From positions 1 through 64,000 of the forward strand of contig JABBAP010000004.1 in assembly GCA_018607905.1 (NCBI GenBank): a DNA stretch of 64,000 bases. Direction: 5' to 3'. Shown piece by piece: positions 1 through 9,514 of this stretch. The number at the start of each line of letters is the position of its first letter. Position 1 is the stretch's first letter. The notes beneath the pieces are model-generated. The model was not told the DNA's origin. It was given only the letters and a program-made list of their open reading frames with translations, and searched no databases. Both the position numbers and the translations under genes were made by a program. The DNA comes from Paracoccaceae bacterium. Lineage in GTDB: Bacteria > Pseudomonadota > Alphaproteobacteria > Rhodobacterales > Rhodobacteraceae.

Positions 1-1
1 T

Positions 2-145
2 GCGAAAATTGTGAAATCCGAAAGCAAAGGCAAGACGTTTTGGCGTGTCATAGCAGGCCCAGCCACAAGCGCTACCGATCAACGTCAATTGTTAGGCATG
101 GTCAAAGGGCAAGGCTTCGCCGATGCCTATTTAGTAAAGGGCTAA
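2..145 (+). CDS. C-terminal fragment of a SPOR-domain protein (5' truncated by window edge)
   Basis: Open frame from base 2 to TAA at 143-145, reading AKIVKSESKGKTFWRVIAGPATSATDQRQLLGMVKGQGFADAYLVKG; SPOR-like pattern. Confidence 0.6.
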   Translation, partial: AKIVKSESKGKTFWRVIAGPATSATDQRQLLGMVKGQGFADAYLVKG

Positions 146-247
146 CCCCTTCCCTTGCGCCCCCCGCTTAGCTAAGATCAAAGCTAAGTTGAACGGGGTT
201 TCATGAGCATCTGCGCATATAGCCCCTCCCCCCATTCGGAGTGCCAA

Positions 248-1375
248 ATGCGGCTTGCTAAAATTCTATCTGCCATCGTGGTATCGCTTTGCTTTTCCTT
301 GCCTGTTTTTGCGTTTGACACGATTGCATCGTCTGCATTGGTTCTCGATCAATCCAGCGGCACAGTTTTGCTCGCAAAGAACGATGATCGACCTGTACCG
401 CCAGCATCCATGTCAAAATTAATGACATTGAATATGTTGTTCGAGGCGCTTCAAGACGGGCGAATTAACCTTGATACGAAATTTACCGTATCAAAAAAAG
501 CCTCTGAAAAAGGCGGCTCAAAAATGTTCGTCAAACAAGGCGAGCGTGTCAGCGTCGAAAATTTGATCCGTGGAATAATTGTTCATTCAGGTAATGACGC
601 CTGTATAGTTGTCGCAGAAAATCTTGCGGGGTCCGAAGCAGATTTCGCACGAATAATGACAGCACGCGCCCGAAAACTCGACATGAACGAAAGCACGTTT
701 GCGAATGCGACTGGATGGCCAGATCCCAACCACCGGATGAGCGCGCGTGATTTAGTAGCGCTTGCCAATCGGCTAATGACGCAATTTCCCGAATATTATG
801 GATACTTCCAAGAACGCAATTTTACTTGGGCAAAAATCACGCAAAACAACCGCAATCAGTTGCTCGGGCTCGGGATTGGCGCAGATGGTTTAAAAACAGG
901 CCACACGTCCGAAGCTGGTTACGGCCTTGTGGGCACAGCACGCCAAGGCGATCGTCGTGTTATCCTCATGATCAACGGGCTCCAAAGTTCATCTGAGCGC
1001 ACCGCAGAGGCGGAACGCCTTATGAATTGGGCTTTCCGTCAATTCGCACAGGAGACCTTAATCAAAGCGGGAAAGAACGTCGCCCAGGCAAACGTTTGGC
1101 TGGGCAAAACGAAGACTGTGGCGTTGGAGGTTGCCGATGATATTTCGGCGCTCGTGCCTTACTCTGCGCGCGATGATATCAAAATGACTGTAACCTATGA
1201 TGGCCCGATCCAAGCACCCATTACCAAAGGCGCTGAATTGGGTGTCCTGAACATTGATATTCCAGGGCTTCCGTCGCAAAACTATCCTGTTTTTGCAGCT
1301 GCAGACGTTGGAGCTGGTGGTATTTTGAAACGCATGCGCGTTTCGGCTAACAAACTCATGAAGGCCGTTAATTAA
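248..1375 (+). CDS. D-alanyl-D-alanine carboxypeptidase (peptidase S11)
   Basis: SxxK (PASMSKLMT), SGN (HSGNDA) and KTG (GLKTGHT) motifs plus signal peptide; MRLAKILS start preferred over upstream ORF start. Confidence 0.93.
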   Translation: MRLAKILSAIVVSLCFSLPVFAFDTIASSALVLDQSSGTVLLAKNDDRPVPPASMSKLMTLNMLFEALQDGRINLDTKFTVSKKASEKGGSKMFVKQGERVSVENLIRGIIVHSGNDACIVVAENLAGSEADFARIMTARARKLDMNESTFANATGWPDPNHRMSARDLVALANRLMTQFPEYYGYFQERNFTWAKITQNNRNQLLGLGIGADGLKTGHTSEAGYGLVGTARQGDRRVILMINGLQSSSERTAEAERLMNWAFRQFAQETLIKAGKNVAQANVWLGKTKTVALEVADDISALVPYSARDDIKMTVTYDGPIQAPITKGAELGVLNIDIPGLPSQNYPVFAAADVGAGGILKRMRVSANKLMKAVN

Positions 1376-1999
1376 GTGTCCAAAGGTCTGTTTATTACGT
1401 TCGAGGGCATTGACGGCTCTGGTAAATCTACGCAAGCGCGATTGCTGGCCACGCTTATGCGCGACTATGGCAATGACGTGAGACACACACGTGAACCAGG
1501 TGGCAGCGCAGGTGCTGAGGATATTCGCCGCCTATTGGTCGAAGGTGATCCTGCCCGTTGGTCCCCTGAAACGGAAATCTTGTTATTTACTGCTGCGCGT
1601 CGCGATCATCTTGAACGTACAATTTTACCTGCGCTTGAGGCGGGCCAAATTGTCGTTTCCGACCGTTTCGCCGATAGCACACGAGTCTATCAAGGTGTCG
1701 CACGGGCAGATTTGCGCAAAACGGTGGACACTTTGCACGAATTGATGATCGGGAGAGAGCCCGACCTCACTTTTATCATCGACATGGACCCCGAAGTTGC
1801 CTTGCAGCGCGGACTTGCGCGAAATTCAGGCGAGGATCGTTTTGAGGACATGGGCCTGCAATTTCAAAAAGACCTCCGCGCAGGTTTCTTAGGGCTCGCA
1901 GCGCAGTTCCCCGAACGCTGCATGCTGATCAACGGGAATCAATCGCCTGCAAACGTGTCAGGTGAAATTCAAGCGGTGATCGAAACATGGCAAGCCTAA
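1376..1999 (+). CDS. tmk: Thymidylate kinase
   Basis: FITFEGIDGSGKSTQ P-loop, DRFADSTRVYQG; GTG start. Confidence 0.95.
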   Translation: MSKGLFITFEGIDGSGKSTQARLLATLMRDYGNDVRHTREPGGSAGAEDIRRLLVEGDPARWSPETEILLFTAARRDHLERTILPALEAGQIVVSDRFADSTRVYQGVARADLRKTVDTLHELMIGREPDLTFIIDMDPEVALQRGLARNSGEDRFEDMGLQFQKDLRAGFLGLAAQFPERCMLINGNQSPANVSGEIQAVIETWQA

Positions 2000-3120
2000 C
2001 CATCGAGGACATTCCACAACCAGATTGCGCGCCAGATGCGCCCCATCCGCGCGAAACCGTTCGATTGTTGGGGCAAGAAGCTGCCGAAGCTTCCTTTTTA
2101 GATGCATTTACCAGTGCGCGCATGCACCATGCTTGGCTTATCACTGGGCCACGCGGTGTTGGTAAAGCCACACTCGCTTGGCGCATTGCCAAATTCCTTT
2201 TGTCCCAACCCCAAGACGATGGGCCCCAAGACAGCATGTTTGGTGCTCCACCCGTGCCAACCACATTGGACGCTGACGAAAATCATCCTGCCGTGCGGCG
2301 GTCCCAATCCCTTGGCGAGCCACGTCTGTTCCTGTGTCGCCGTCCATGGGACGACAAAGCCAAGCGATTGAAAAAAGACATTACAGTCGATGAAGTTCGC
2401 AAACTGAAATCATTCTTTGCCTTATCTGCGGCCGATGGCGGCTGGCGCGTTGCGATCGTCGATGACATGGATCAGATGAACACATCTGCGGCAAATGCAT
2501 TATTAAAGGTTCTCGAAGAACCGCCAGAAAAAACGATCCTTTTGTTGATCAGCCACCAACCTGCCCGCCTGCTTCCAACTATTCGATCCCGTTGTCGTAA
2601 TCTAAAATGCGTCAGCTTATCGCCTGAATTGCAAGCAGCGGCACTACAACAAGCGGGATATGAAAACACTGGCGATGCGGCCACCACTGAGTTATCTGGC
2701 GGCTCTGTCGGTGCAGCCTTGCGATTGGCACAGGCCGATGGAGCATCGCGCTACGCTGCCCTTGTTGCGCTAGCCTCCACTGCACCCGGGCTTGATCGAT
2801 CAGCGGCCTCTTCCATTGCAGAGAAATGTGTCGGCGCTGCAAATGCCGAAACCTACGACATCACCGTTAACCTCATTGATCTGCTACTAAACCGCCTCGC
2901 ACGATTTGGTGCCTTGCAGCCAGGCAACTGGTCAGAGGCCGCGCCGAATGAGGCTCAAACTCTCGCGAAGCTGGCACCCCACGCCCATGCCGCCCGAAAA
3001 TGGGCGGATTTGGCGCAAGAACTGTCCGCCCGTGTTGGCCATGCCCGTGCGGTTAACCTTGACCCATCGGGCGTGATCCTTGATATGTTGCTCAAACTCG
3101 ATGACGCCGCGCGGCCTTGA
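1987..3120 (+). CDS. holB: DNA polymerase III subunit delta'
   Basis: HHAWLITGPRGVGKATLAWRIAKFLL, ANALLKVLEEPP; follows tmk. Confidence 0.9.
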   Translation: MASLTIEDIPQPDCAPDAPHPRETVRLLGQEAAEASFLDAFTSARMHHAWLITGPRGVGKATLAWRIAKFLLSQPQDDGPQDSMFGAPPVPTTLDADENHPAVRRSQSLGEPRLFLCRRPWDDKAKRLKKDITVDEVRKLKSFFALSAADGGWRVAIVDDMDQMNTSAANALLKVLEEPPEKTILLLISHQPARLLPTIRSRCRNLKCVSLSPELQAAALQQAGYENTGDAATTELSGGSVGAALRLAQADGASRYAALVALASTAPGLDRSAASSIAEKCVGAANAETYDITVNLIDLLLNRLARFGALQPGNWSEAAPNEAQTLAKLAPHAHAARKWADLAQELSARVGHARAVNLDPSGVILDMLLKLDDAARP

Positions 3121-3149
3121 TCTGCGCCCTCGGCAAAGATTGCAAAAAC

Positions 3150-3950
3150 ATGACACCAGAACTCGTAGACAGCCATTGCCACCTCGATTTTCCCGACTTT
3201 GAAGGCGAAATCGACGATATCGTAGCACGTGCCGCCGCTGTGGGGGTCAAACGCATGGTCACAATCTGCACACGGCTCAAGAACGAACCGATCGTGCGCG
3301 CAATCGCAGAAGCACACCCACCTGTTTTCTACGCTGCTGGTACCCACCCGATGAGTGTGGCAGAAGAGCCATTGGCAACAGTAGACGAGTTAATCGTTCT
3401 AACTCAACATCCCAAAATGGTGGGTATTGGCGAAACGGGCCTCGATTATCATTACACATCAGAAAGCGCGCAAATCCAGAAAGACAGCCTGCGTGTCCAC
3501 ATTAACGCTGCCCGCCAAACGGGGTTACCGTTGATTATTCACGCCCGCACTGCCGACGATGACATGGCGCGTATCTTAGCCGAAGAACACAAAAATGGCG
3601 CGTATTCCTGTGTCATGCACTGCTATTGCTCCGGCCCCGAACTTGCAAAAGCCTCGCTTGATCTTGGTTTTTATCTGTCGATGTCAGGCATAGCGACCTT
3701 CAAAAACAGCCAAGAAGTACGCGATATTTTTACCGCAGCGCCCGTAGATCGCGTGTTGGTCGAGACAGATGCGCCCTACCTAGCGCCAACACCCTATCGC
3801 GGTAAACGGAACGAGCCAGCCTATACTGCCAACACAGCGAAAGTGGGCGCAGAGGTGTTCAAAATGGATTACGTAGATTTTGCTGCACAAACCACTGCCA
3901 ACTTTGATCGCCTGTTTTCAAAAGCTGCACATTTCAAGGCACCGTCATAA
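3150..3950 (+). CDS. TatD family hydrolase (metal-dependent DNase)
   Basis: LVDSHCHLDFPDF, GIGETGLDYHY, VETDAPYLAP. Confidence 0.93.
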   Translation: MTPELVDSHCHLDFPDFEGEIDDIVARAAAVGVKRMVTICTRLKNEPIVRAIAEAHPPVFYAAGTHPMSVAEEPLATVDELIVLTQHPKMVGIGETGLDYHYTSESAQIQKDSLRVHINAARQTGLPLIIHARTADDDMARILAEEHKNGAYSCVMHCYCSGPELAKASLDLGFYLSMSGIATFKNSQEVRDIFTAAPVDRVLVETDAPYLAPTPYRGKRNEPAYTANTAKVGAEVFKMDYVDFAAQTTANFDRLFSKAAHFKAPS

Positions 3951-4747
3951 TGGCAGAATACATCTTCACCATTCTTGGCTGTGGCTCATCAGGCGGCGTC
4001 CCGCGTTTGGGCGGCAATTGGGGCGATTGCGACCCAAACGAACCAAAGAACCGTCGTCAAAGATGCTCCCTGTTGGTTGAGCGTGTCACATCAAATGGCA
4101 AAACGTCCGTACTCATCGACACATCACCTGATCTGCGCAATCAACTTTTGAATGCCGAAGTCGGCTCACTTGATGGCGTTGTCTACACACATGATCACGC
4201 AGACCACACGCATGGCATCGACGACCTGCGCATGATCGTGTTCAACATGCGCAAGCGCCTGCCAATTTGGGCGGATGCAACAACACAAATCACCCTTCGC
4301 CAACGCTTTGGTTACACGTTCGAACAGGTTCCGGGAACACTCTACAAACCCATCTTAGAGATGAACGATATGACCGGCCAAGTTTCTATCACAGGCGACG
4401 GAGGCACGGTTACACTTACTCCGTTTCTTGTGGATCACGGTCCGATTCAAGCCAACGGATTTCGGATCGGAAACTTGGCCTACCTTCCCGATGTGTCCGC
4501 GATGAACGACATCGCATGGGAGCAGGTCGAAAACCTCGATATGTGGATCGTTGATGCCCTGCGCCGCGAACCTCATCCAACCCATTCTCATCTGGATCAA
4601 ACGCTCGATTGGATCAAACGCGCGGCGCCAAGAAACGCGATTCTGACGAACATGCACAACGATTTGGACTACCAAACCGTGTGTGACGAAACACCAGATC
4701 ACATCACCGCTGCTTTTGATGGGATGCAAATCGGGATGCCTGCGTGA
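3950..4747 (+). CDS. MBL-fold metallohydrolase (PhnP-like)
   Basis: ILGCGSSGGVPRLGGNWGDCDPNEPKNRR, YTHDHADHTHGIDDLR. Confidence 0.9.
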   Translation: MAEYIFTILGCGSSGGVPRLGGNWGDCDPNEPKNRRQRCSLLVERVTSNGKTSVLIDTSPDLRNQLLNAEVGSLDGVVYTHDHADHTHGIDDLRMIVFNMRKRLPIWADATTQITLRQRFGYTFEQVPGTLYKPILEMNDMTGQVSITGDGGTVTLTPFLVDHGPIQANGFRIGNLAYLPDVSAMNDIAWEQVENLDMWIVDALRREPHPTHSHLDQTLDWIKRAAPRNAILTNMHNDLDYQTVCDETPDHITAAFDGMQIGMPA

Positions 4748-5682
4748 TTGAGATCTTCTCAGTTGTTTTACCCGTCTTCCTTGTGGTGGGCGCAGGATAC
4801 GGTGCAGTCTATTTCAACTTGTTTCGCGACGAATACGCCGATGCCTTGATGAAGTTCACACAGAACTTTGCCATTCCCTGCCTGTTGTTTGGCGCAATCG
4901 CCCGTCTGGATCTTGCGACAGTCTTCAAACCTGAATTGCTCGGTTCTTTCTACACAGGCTCCGCGCTGTGCTTTCTTCTCTGCACACTTGGCGCAAAATA
5001 CATCTTTAAACGCCGCGCTGGCGAAGCAGTCGCCGTCGGGTTCTGCGCGCTTTTTGCAAACTCTGTTCTCCTCGGTTTTCCAATCATTGAACGTGCCTTT
5101 GGAACCGAAGCACTCGGCCCAATCACCGCAATCGTCGCAATCCACGCGCCGTTTTGTTACCTGCTTGGAATAACCACAATGGAGTTCGCGCGCGCGGATG
5201 GCCGTGCCTTGCCAGAAACTGCGAAAGTCGTGGCAAAGGCAATGTTCTCTAACGCGCTGATGATTGGGTTGTTACTTGGCTTTATCGTGAATCTTACCGG
5301 CCTATCCCTGCCCGAAGGCCTATGGGCCGCAACCGATATGATGGCCCGCGCAGCCCTGCCCGCCGCCCTGTTCGGGCTTGGCGCAGTTTTGGTGCGCTAC
5401 GGAGTTGCGCCTAACATCGGTGAAACAACAATGATTCTTGTGCTTCGGCTTGTCATTCACCCCAGTATCGCGCTTTTCATGGCCACACAAGTTTTCGCGC
5501 TCTCTACCGAGGTAACACGCGTCGTTGTCCTAACCGCCGCGATGTCGCCAGGCATCAACACCTATGTCTTTGCCAACATGTATGATCGCGCCAAAGCGAC
5601 AGCCGCCAGCGGCGTGCTATTGGGAACAATTGGTGCCGTTTTCAGCGTAACCGTTTGGTTGATTATCCTACGCGCCCTCTGA
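4744..5682 (+). CDS. AEC family transporter
   Basis: Multi-TM protein typical of the auxin efflux carrier/malonate transporter family; overlaps upstream stop by 4 nt. Confidence 0.85.
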   Translation: MIEIFSVVLPVFLVVGAGYGAVYFNLFRDEYADALMKFTQNFAIPCLLFGAIARLDLATVFKPELLGSFYTGSALCFLLCTLGAKYIFKRRAGEAVAVGFCALFANSVLLGFPIIERAFGTEALGPITAIVAIHAPFCYLLGITTMEFARADGRALPETAKVVAKAMFSNALMIGLLLGFIVNLTGLSLPEGLWAATDMMARAALPAALFGLGAVLVRYGVAPNIGETTMILVLRLVIHPSIALFMATQVFALSTEVTRVVVLTAAMSPGINTYVFANMYDRAKATAASGVLLGTIGAVFSVTVWLIILRAL

Positions 5683-5688
5683 AACGAA

Positions 5689-5718
5689 AACGAGGCAGCC
5701 AAAGCCACCTCGTTTTTA
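5689..5718. terminator. Bidirectional rho-independent terminator between convergent genes
   Basis: AAAACGAGG-N12-CCTCGTTTTT hairpin flanked by A and T tracts. Confidence 0.75.
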
Positions 5719-5738
5719 AATTCAATGGCGTTTTTAAC

Positions 5739-7013
5739 CTACGCTGGTGATAGCCCACGCATCCGTTCCGAACGTCGACGCAGCATTTCAACAACTGTCA
5801 AAAGACAAATCGAGATGATCACAAGTATCGTCGCCACCGCCAAGATTGTTGGGCTGATCTGCTCACGAATACCCGAGAACATCTGACGCGGGATTGTACG
5901 TTGCGAAACATCAGCGAGTTGTAGTGTCAAAACCACCTCATCAAAGGATGTGATGAAGGCGAACAAGGCACCAGAAATCACACCGGGCAAGATCAACGGC
6001 ATTTGCACCTTAAAGAAGGTCCGTATCGGGCTTGCGCCCATATTTGCCGCAGCCCGTGTAAGGCTATTGTCAAACCCAACCAACGTCGCTGTTACTGTGA
6101 TGATGACATAAGGCGTGCCCAAAACAGCGTGACCAATGATCAAACCAAGATAGCTTTTCGCGATCCCTTTTTCGTAAAAGTACGGGATTTTGAAGTCTGA
6201 AAAGGCAAAGAACATACCAGATGCGATAATAACCAACGGTACAATCATCGGTGAGATCAGCAGCGCCATAATCGGTTTCTTGAACGGCATTTCAGAGCGT
6301 GACAAACCAATTGATGCCAACGTCCCAATGCTCGTCGCAACAATCGTCGCCATAATACCAACATAGAAGGAGTTGCGAACCGAACGAATCCACTGTGCGT
6401 TATTCCACATATCAGACCACCAACCGATGATCGCATCAGGTGCGCTCATGCCGTTGCGGAAGATATCAGCGTACCAACGAAGCGAGAACGCATCCGCATC
6501 CAGTGACAACATCCCAGCTGTGAAGGAGAAATACGGCTCTTGGTTAAACGACAGCGGAACCACCACAACGATTGGCGCAATCAAGAACAAGAAGATCAGC
6601 CCACAGAGGCTGCGGAACGTGTAAAACCACAGAACCTCGTTAGATGTCACATAAGGCGGCTGGTTCAGACGGTAATCCCCTGTCGAAAGCCAGATAGCCA
6701 TCCGTGCCAATATAAACCCAACCAATGCAATCAGCAGGCCATAAGAAAAGCTAAACACGGCCCAACCCGCAGCAAAAAACAGCAACGCACCAAATGGCCC
6801 AGCCAGAGCACGGGTTTTCAAGAATGTAATCGAAACAAACGCAAGCAATGCCGCAATGATACCGCCTGCAATCGCGTAAGGGATCATCCAAGCAAACTGC
6901 CCTTGCGCCGTCAGAAAGCCGACAACAGCGCCAAATCCGCCTGTCCAAGCAAGATTGAACCACATCGGTGGGCGTGGCGGCGTGTAGCGGAATTGTTGAG
7001 CAACTGTCGTCAT
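5739..7013 (-). CDS. ABC transporter permease, PotC-like, with N-terminal extra-TM extension
   Basis: EAA-type loop AAANMGASPIRTFFKVQMPLILPG; part of pot-like operon. Confidence 0.9.
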   Translation of the reverse strand: MTTVAQQFRYTPPRPPMWFNLAWTGGFGAVVGFLTAQGQFAWMIPYAIAGGIIAALLAFVSITFLKTRALAGPFGALLFFAAGWAVFSFSYGLLIALVGFILARMAIWLSTGDYRLNQPPYVTSNEVLWFYTFRSLCGLIFLFLIAPIVVVVPLSFNQEPYFSFTAGMLSLDADAFSLRWYADIFRNGMSAPDAIIGWWSDMWNNAQWIRSVRNSFYVGIMATIVATSIGTLASIGLSRSEMPFKKPIMALLISPMIVPLVIIASGMFFAFSDFKIPYFYEKGIAKSYLGLIIGHAVLGTPYVIITVTATLVGFDNSLTRAAANMGASPIRTFFKVQMPLILPGVISGALFAFITSFDEVVLTLQLADVSQRTIPRQMFSGIREQISPTILAVATILVIISICLLTVVEMLRRRSERMRGLSPA

Positions 7014-7017
7014 CTGA

Positions 7018-8283
7018 TTATCCCAACTTCATATTATCAATGCCCACGATCCGATCGTAGAGCCAGTAGAGGAAAAGCACGATAACAAGCAGTACAGCGC
7101 CAAGTGCAGCGGCAAGCGACCAGTTCAATGAGGATCGCATGTGGAAATCAATGATGTTCGAAATCATCGTACCCGTTTGCCCCCCCACCAATGCTGGTGT
7201 GATGTAGAAAGAGATCGCGAGGATAAATACCAAGATACCGCCCGCACCAATACCTGGAATGGATTGCGGAAAATACACGCGCCAAAAGGCGGTCCATGGT
7301 GTTGCACCCATTGATTTGGCGGCACGTACATAGGTCGGCGGAATGGTTTTCATCACAGAATACAGCGGCAGCACCATGAACGGCAGCAGGATATGCGTCA
7401 TCGAAATCAGCGTACCTGTTTTGTTATAGATCAAACTGAACCTGTCATCATCCGTGGCCAATCCAAAGACCACGAACAAATCGTTTAACACACCCTGCCC
7501 CTGCAACACTGCAATCCATGCAGTTGTCCGCACCAACAAGGATGTCCAGAAGGGCAACAACACAAGAATCAACAACAAGTTCGACGTGCGAACCGACAGC
7601 GTCGAAAGCAAAAACGCGATCGGATACCCAAGGATAACGCCCATAATCGTCACGATCACCGAAATCTGCATCGTGCGCATGAACAATTGGATATTCACCC
7701 GTCTGGTTTCGTCTTTGCGTTCAATCGATCCGTCAGCTTGCACCTTCAAATCAACTGCGGACGCCAGATAGGCCCCTGTAAACGACTTTGATGCAATTTT
7801 CATGGCGTGCCATGTTTCGATTTCGCCCCACTTTGCCTTCACACCGATCAACGCTTCCTTAAAGGGTGCTTCCAATTTGGCAGCCTTACGGGCGGAGGAT
7901 GTGAAAAGGGATCGTGTTCCCGACAATTCGCGGTTCACGCGGGTGGCGACTTTACCAACAGTACGATCTTCGCGGCTTTTCACCAAATCAGCGACCAGTG
8001 CCGCGTACATTGCTTCGGTTGGCTCAGATGTTGTATCCCATGCGGCCAATTCAGGCGTCAGGTTCGGCATATATTGCTCGAACGTGTCGTTATAAACGGC
8101 ACGGCTTAGGAACAGAACAATCGGGATCAGAAAGGCCATGATGATCAGGATCAACAGCGGTGTCACCAGTCCGAATGCACGCACACGACTGCGAAACAGC
8201 GCTTGGCGAAGCTTTTTCTTAAGCGGGGTTCCATCAGCAGCGGTCAATGACCCTGCGACTTGATCAACTGAGGTGTCTGTCAT
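7018..8283 (-). CDS. ABC transporter permease, PotB-like, with large insertion after TM1
   Basis: RAAKSMGATPWTAFWRVYFPQSIPG; ~130-aa soluble segment between the first TMs. Confidence 0.9.
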   Translation of the reverse strand: MTDTSVDQVAGSLTAADGTPLKKKLRQALFRSRVRAFGLVTPLLILIIMAFLIPIVLFLSRAVYNDTFEQYMPNLTPELAAWDTTSEPTEAMYAALVADLVKSREDRTVGKVATRVNRELSGTRSLFTSSARKAAKLEAPFKEALIGVKAKWGEIETWHAMKIASKSFTGAYLASAVDLKVQADGSIERKDETRRVNIQLFMRTMQISVIVTIMGVILGYPIAFLLSTLSVRTSNLLLILVLLPFWTSLLVRTTAWIAVLQGQGVLNDLFVVFGLATDDDRFSLIYNKTGTLISMTHILLPFMVLPLYSVMKTIPPTYVRAAKSMGATPWTAFWRVYFPQSIPGIGAGGILVFILAISFYITPALVGGQTGTMISNIIDFHMRSSLNWSLAAALGAVLLVIVLFLYWLYDRIVGIDNMKLG

Positions 8284-8309
8284 GGCACTTCTTAAATTCT
8301 TGAAAAGGT

Positions 8310-8334
8310 GGATGGGGCCAACACGGCCCCATCC
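8310..8334 (-). promoter_or_regulatory. Intra-operon stem-loop between solute-binding-protein gene and permease genes
   Basis: GGATGGGGCC-N5-GGCCCCATCC, perfect 10-bp stem, no long U-tract. Confidence 0.65.
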
Positions 8335-8342
8335 AAAGCTCT

Positions 8343-9425
8343 TTAGTTAGCCAACCATGTGTTGAAACGTTCGTTCAACTCGTCTTGGTTGTCAGCCCAG
8401 AATTCAAAATCGTTCTGGATCGCTGTGCCAAAGTTTTCAGGTGCTGTTGGCATCTGTGGCGCCATCGCTAGGTCTGGTTTGTTGTGGAAAGAACCCACAA
8501 GCGGCGCAGAAGATGCACGCGCTGGACCATAAGAGATGTAAGAGGCTTGAGCAGCCAACTGTTCAGTTGCAGTGGAGAACGCAAGGAAATCCATCGCAGC
8601 TTCTTTGTTTGGTGCGCCTTTTGGAATTACCCAAAGGTCCAAGTCATAAATTTGGGAATCCCAAACGATTGCAAAATCTTGGTCTTCGGCAGCAACCGCA
8701 TTGAAGATACGACCATTGTAAGCAGTTGTCATAGCAACTTCGCCATCAGCCAACAGTTGTGGTGGCTGCGCGCCAGCTTCCCACCAAACTACGTCACCTT
8801 TAAGAGTGTCGAGTTTTGCGAAAGCACGATCAACACCTTCTGGAGTACCCAGAACAGTGTAGATGTCAGCAGCAGCAACACCGTCAGCAGCCAGAGCAAG
8901 CTCTAGGTTTGCTTTAGGAGATTTGCGCAGGCCGCGTTTGCCTGGGAATTTCGCTGTGTCAAAGAAATCAGCGATTGTTTTTGGTGCATTGTCGCCAGCT
9001 TCAGAAATGTCATAGGCGAAAATTGTGGACCAAACGATGTTTGCAACAGCACATTCGTGCAGGGTACCAGGCAAGAAATCGTCAACAGCTTTTGTGCCGT
9101 CTGGCGCGTCTGGCAATGCAGATGCGTCGATTGTTTCTAGCAGACCTTCGTCACAACCACGTACGGCGTCGGACAATTCTACGTCAACCAAATCCCAAGT
9201 TACGTTGCCAGCTTCCACTTGCGCTTTAACTTCGGCCAAACCGCCATTGTAGTCTTCGGAAACGATTGTGTTGCCAGTTTTGGCCATCCAAGGTTTGTGA
9301 TAAGCCTCAACTTGGGATTTGGTATATGCACCACCCCAAGAAACGACTGTCAGGTTCTCAGCAGCAGCAGCACCTGCGAAAAGTGCGGTCGCAGCAGCGC
9401 CCATCAGTAATGTTTTAACGTTCAT
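8343..9425 (-). CDS. Periplasmic spermidine/putrescine-type solute-binding protein
   Basis: Signal peptide MNVKTLLMGAAATALFAGAAAA, LTVVSWGGAYTKSQ; PotD/PotF-like. Confidence 0.9.
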   Translation of the reverse strand: MNVKTLLMGAAATALFAGAAAAENLTVVSWGGAYTKSQVEAYHKPWMAKTGNTIVSEDYNGGLAEVKAQVEAGNVTWDLVDVELSDAVRGCDEGLLETIDASALPDAPDGTKAVDDFLPGTLHECAVANIVWSTIFAYDISEAGDNAPKTIADFFDTAKFPGKRGLRKSPKANLELALAADGVAAADIYTVLGTPEGVDRAFAKLDTLKGDVVWWEAGAQPPQLLADGEVAMTTAYNGRIFNAVAAEDQDFAIVWDSQIYDLDLWVIPKGAPNKEAAMDFLAFSTATEQLAAQASYISYGPARASSAPLVGSFHNKPDLAMAPQMPTAPENFGTAIQNDFEFWADNQDELNERFNTWLAN

Positions 9426-9514
9426 ATGAACTTCTCCTAGTTTTGTTTTCCCGCTTCTCCCTATCCTGTATGACCACGGGTCAGTCCTACAGGTTAACCA
9501 AAAACCCTCTTCGC

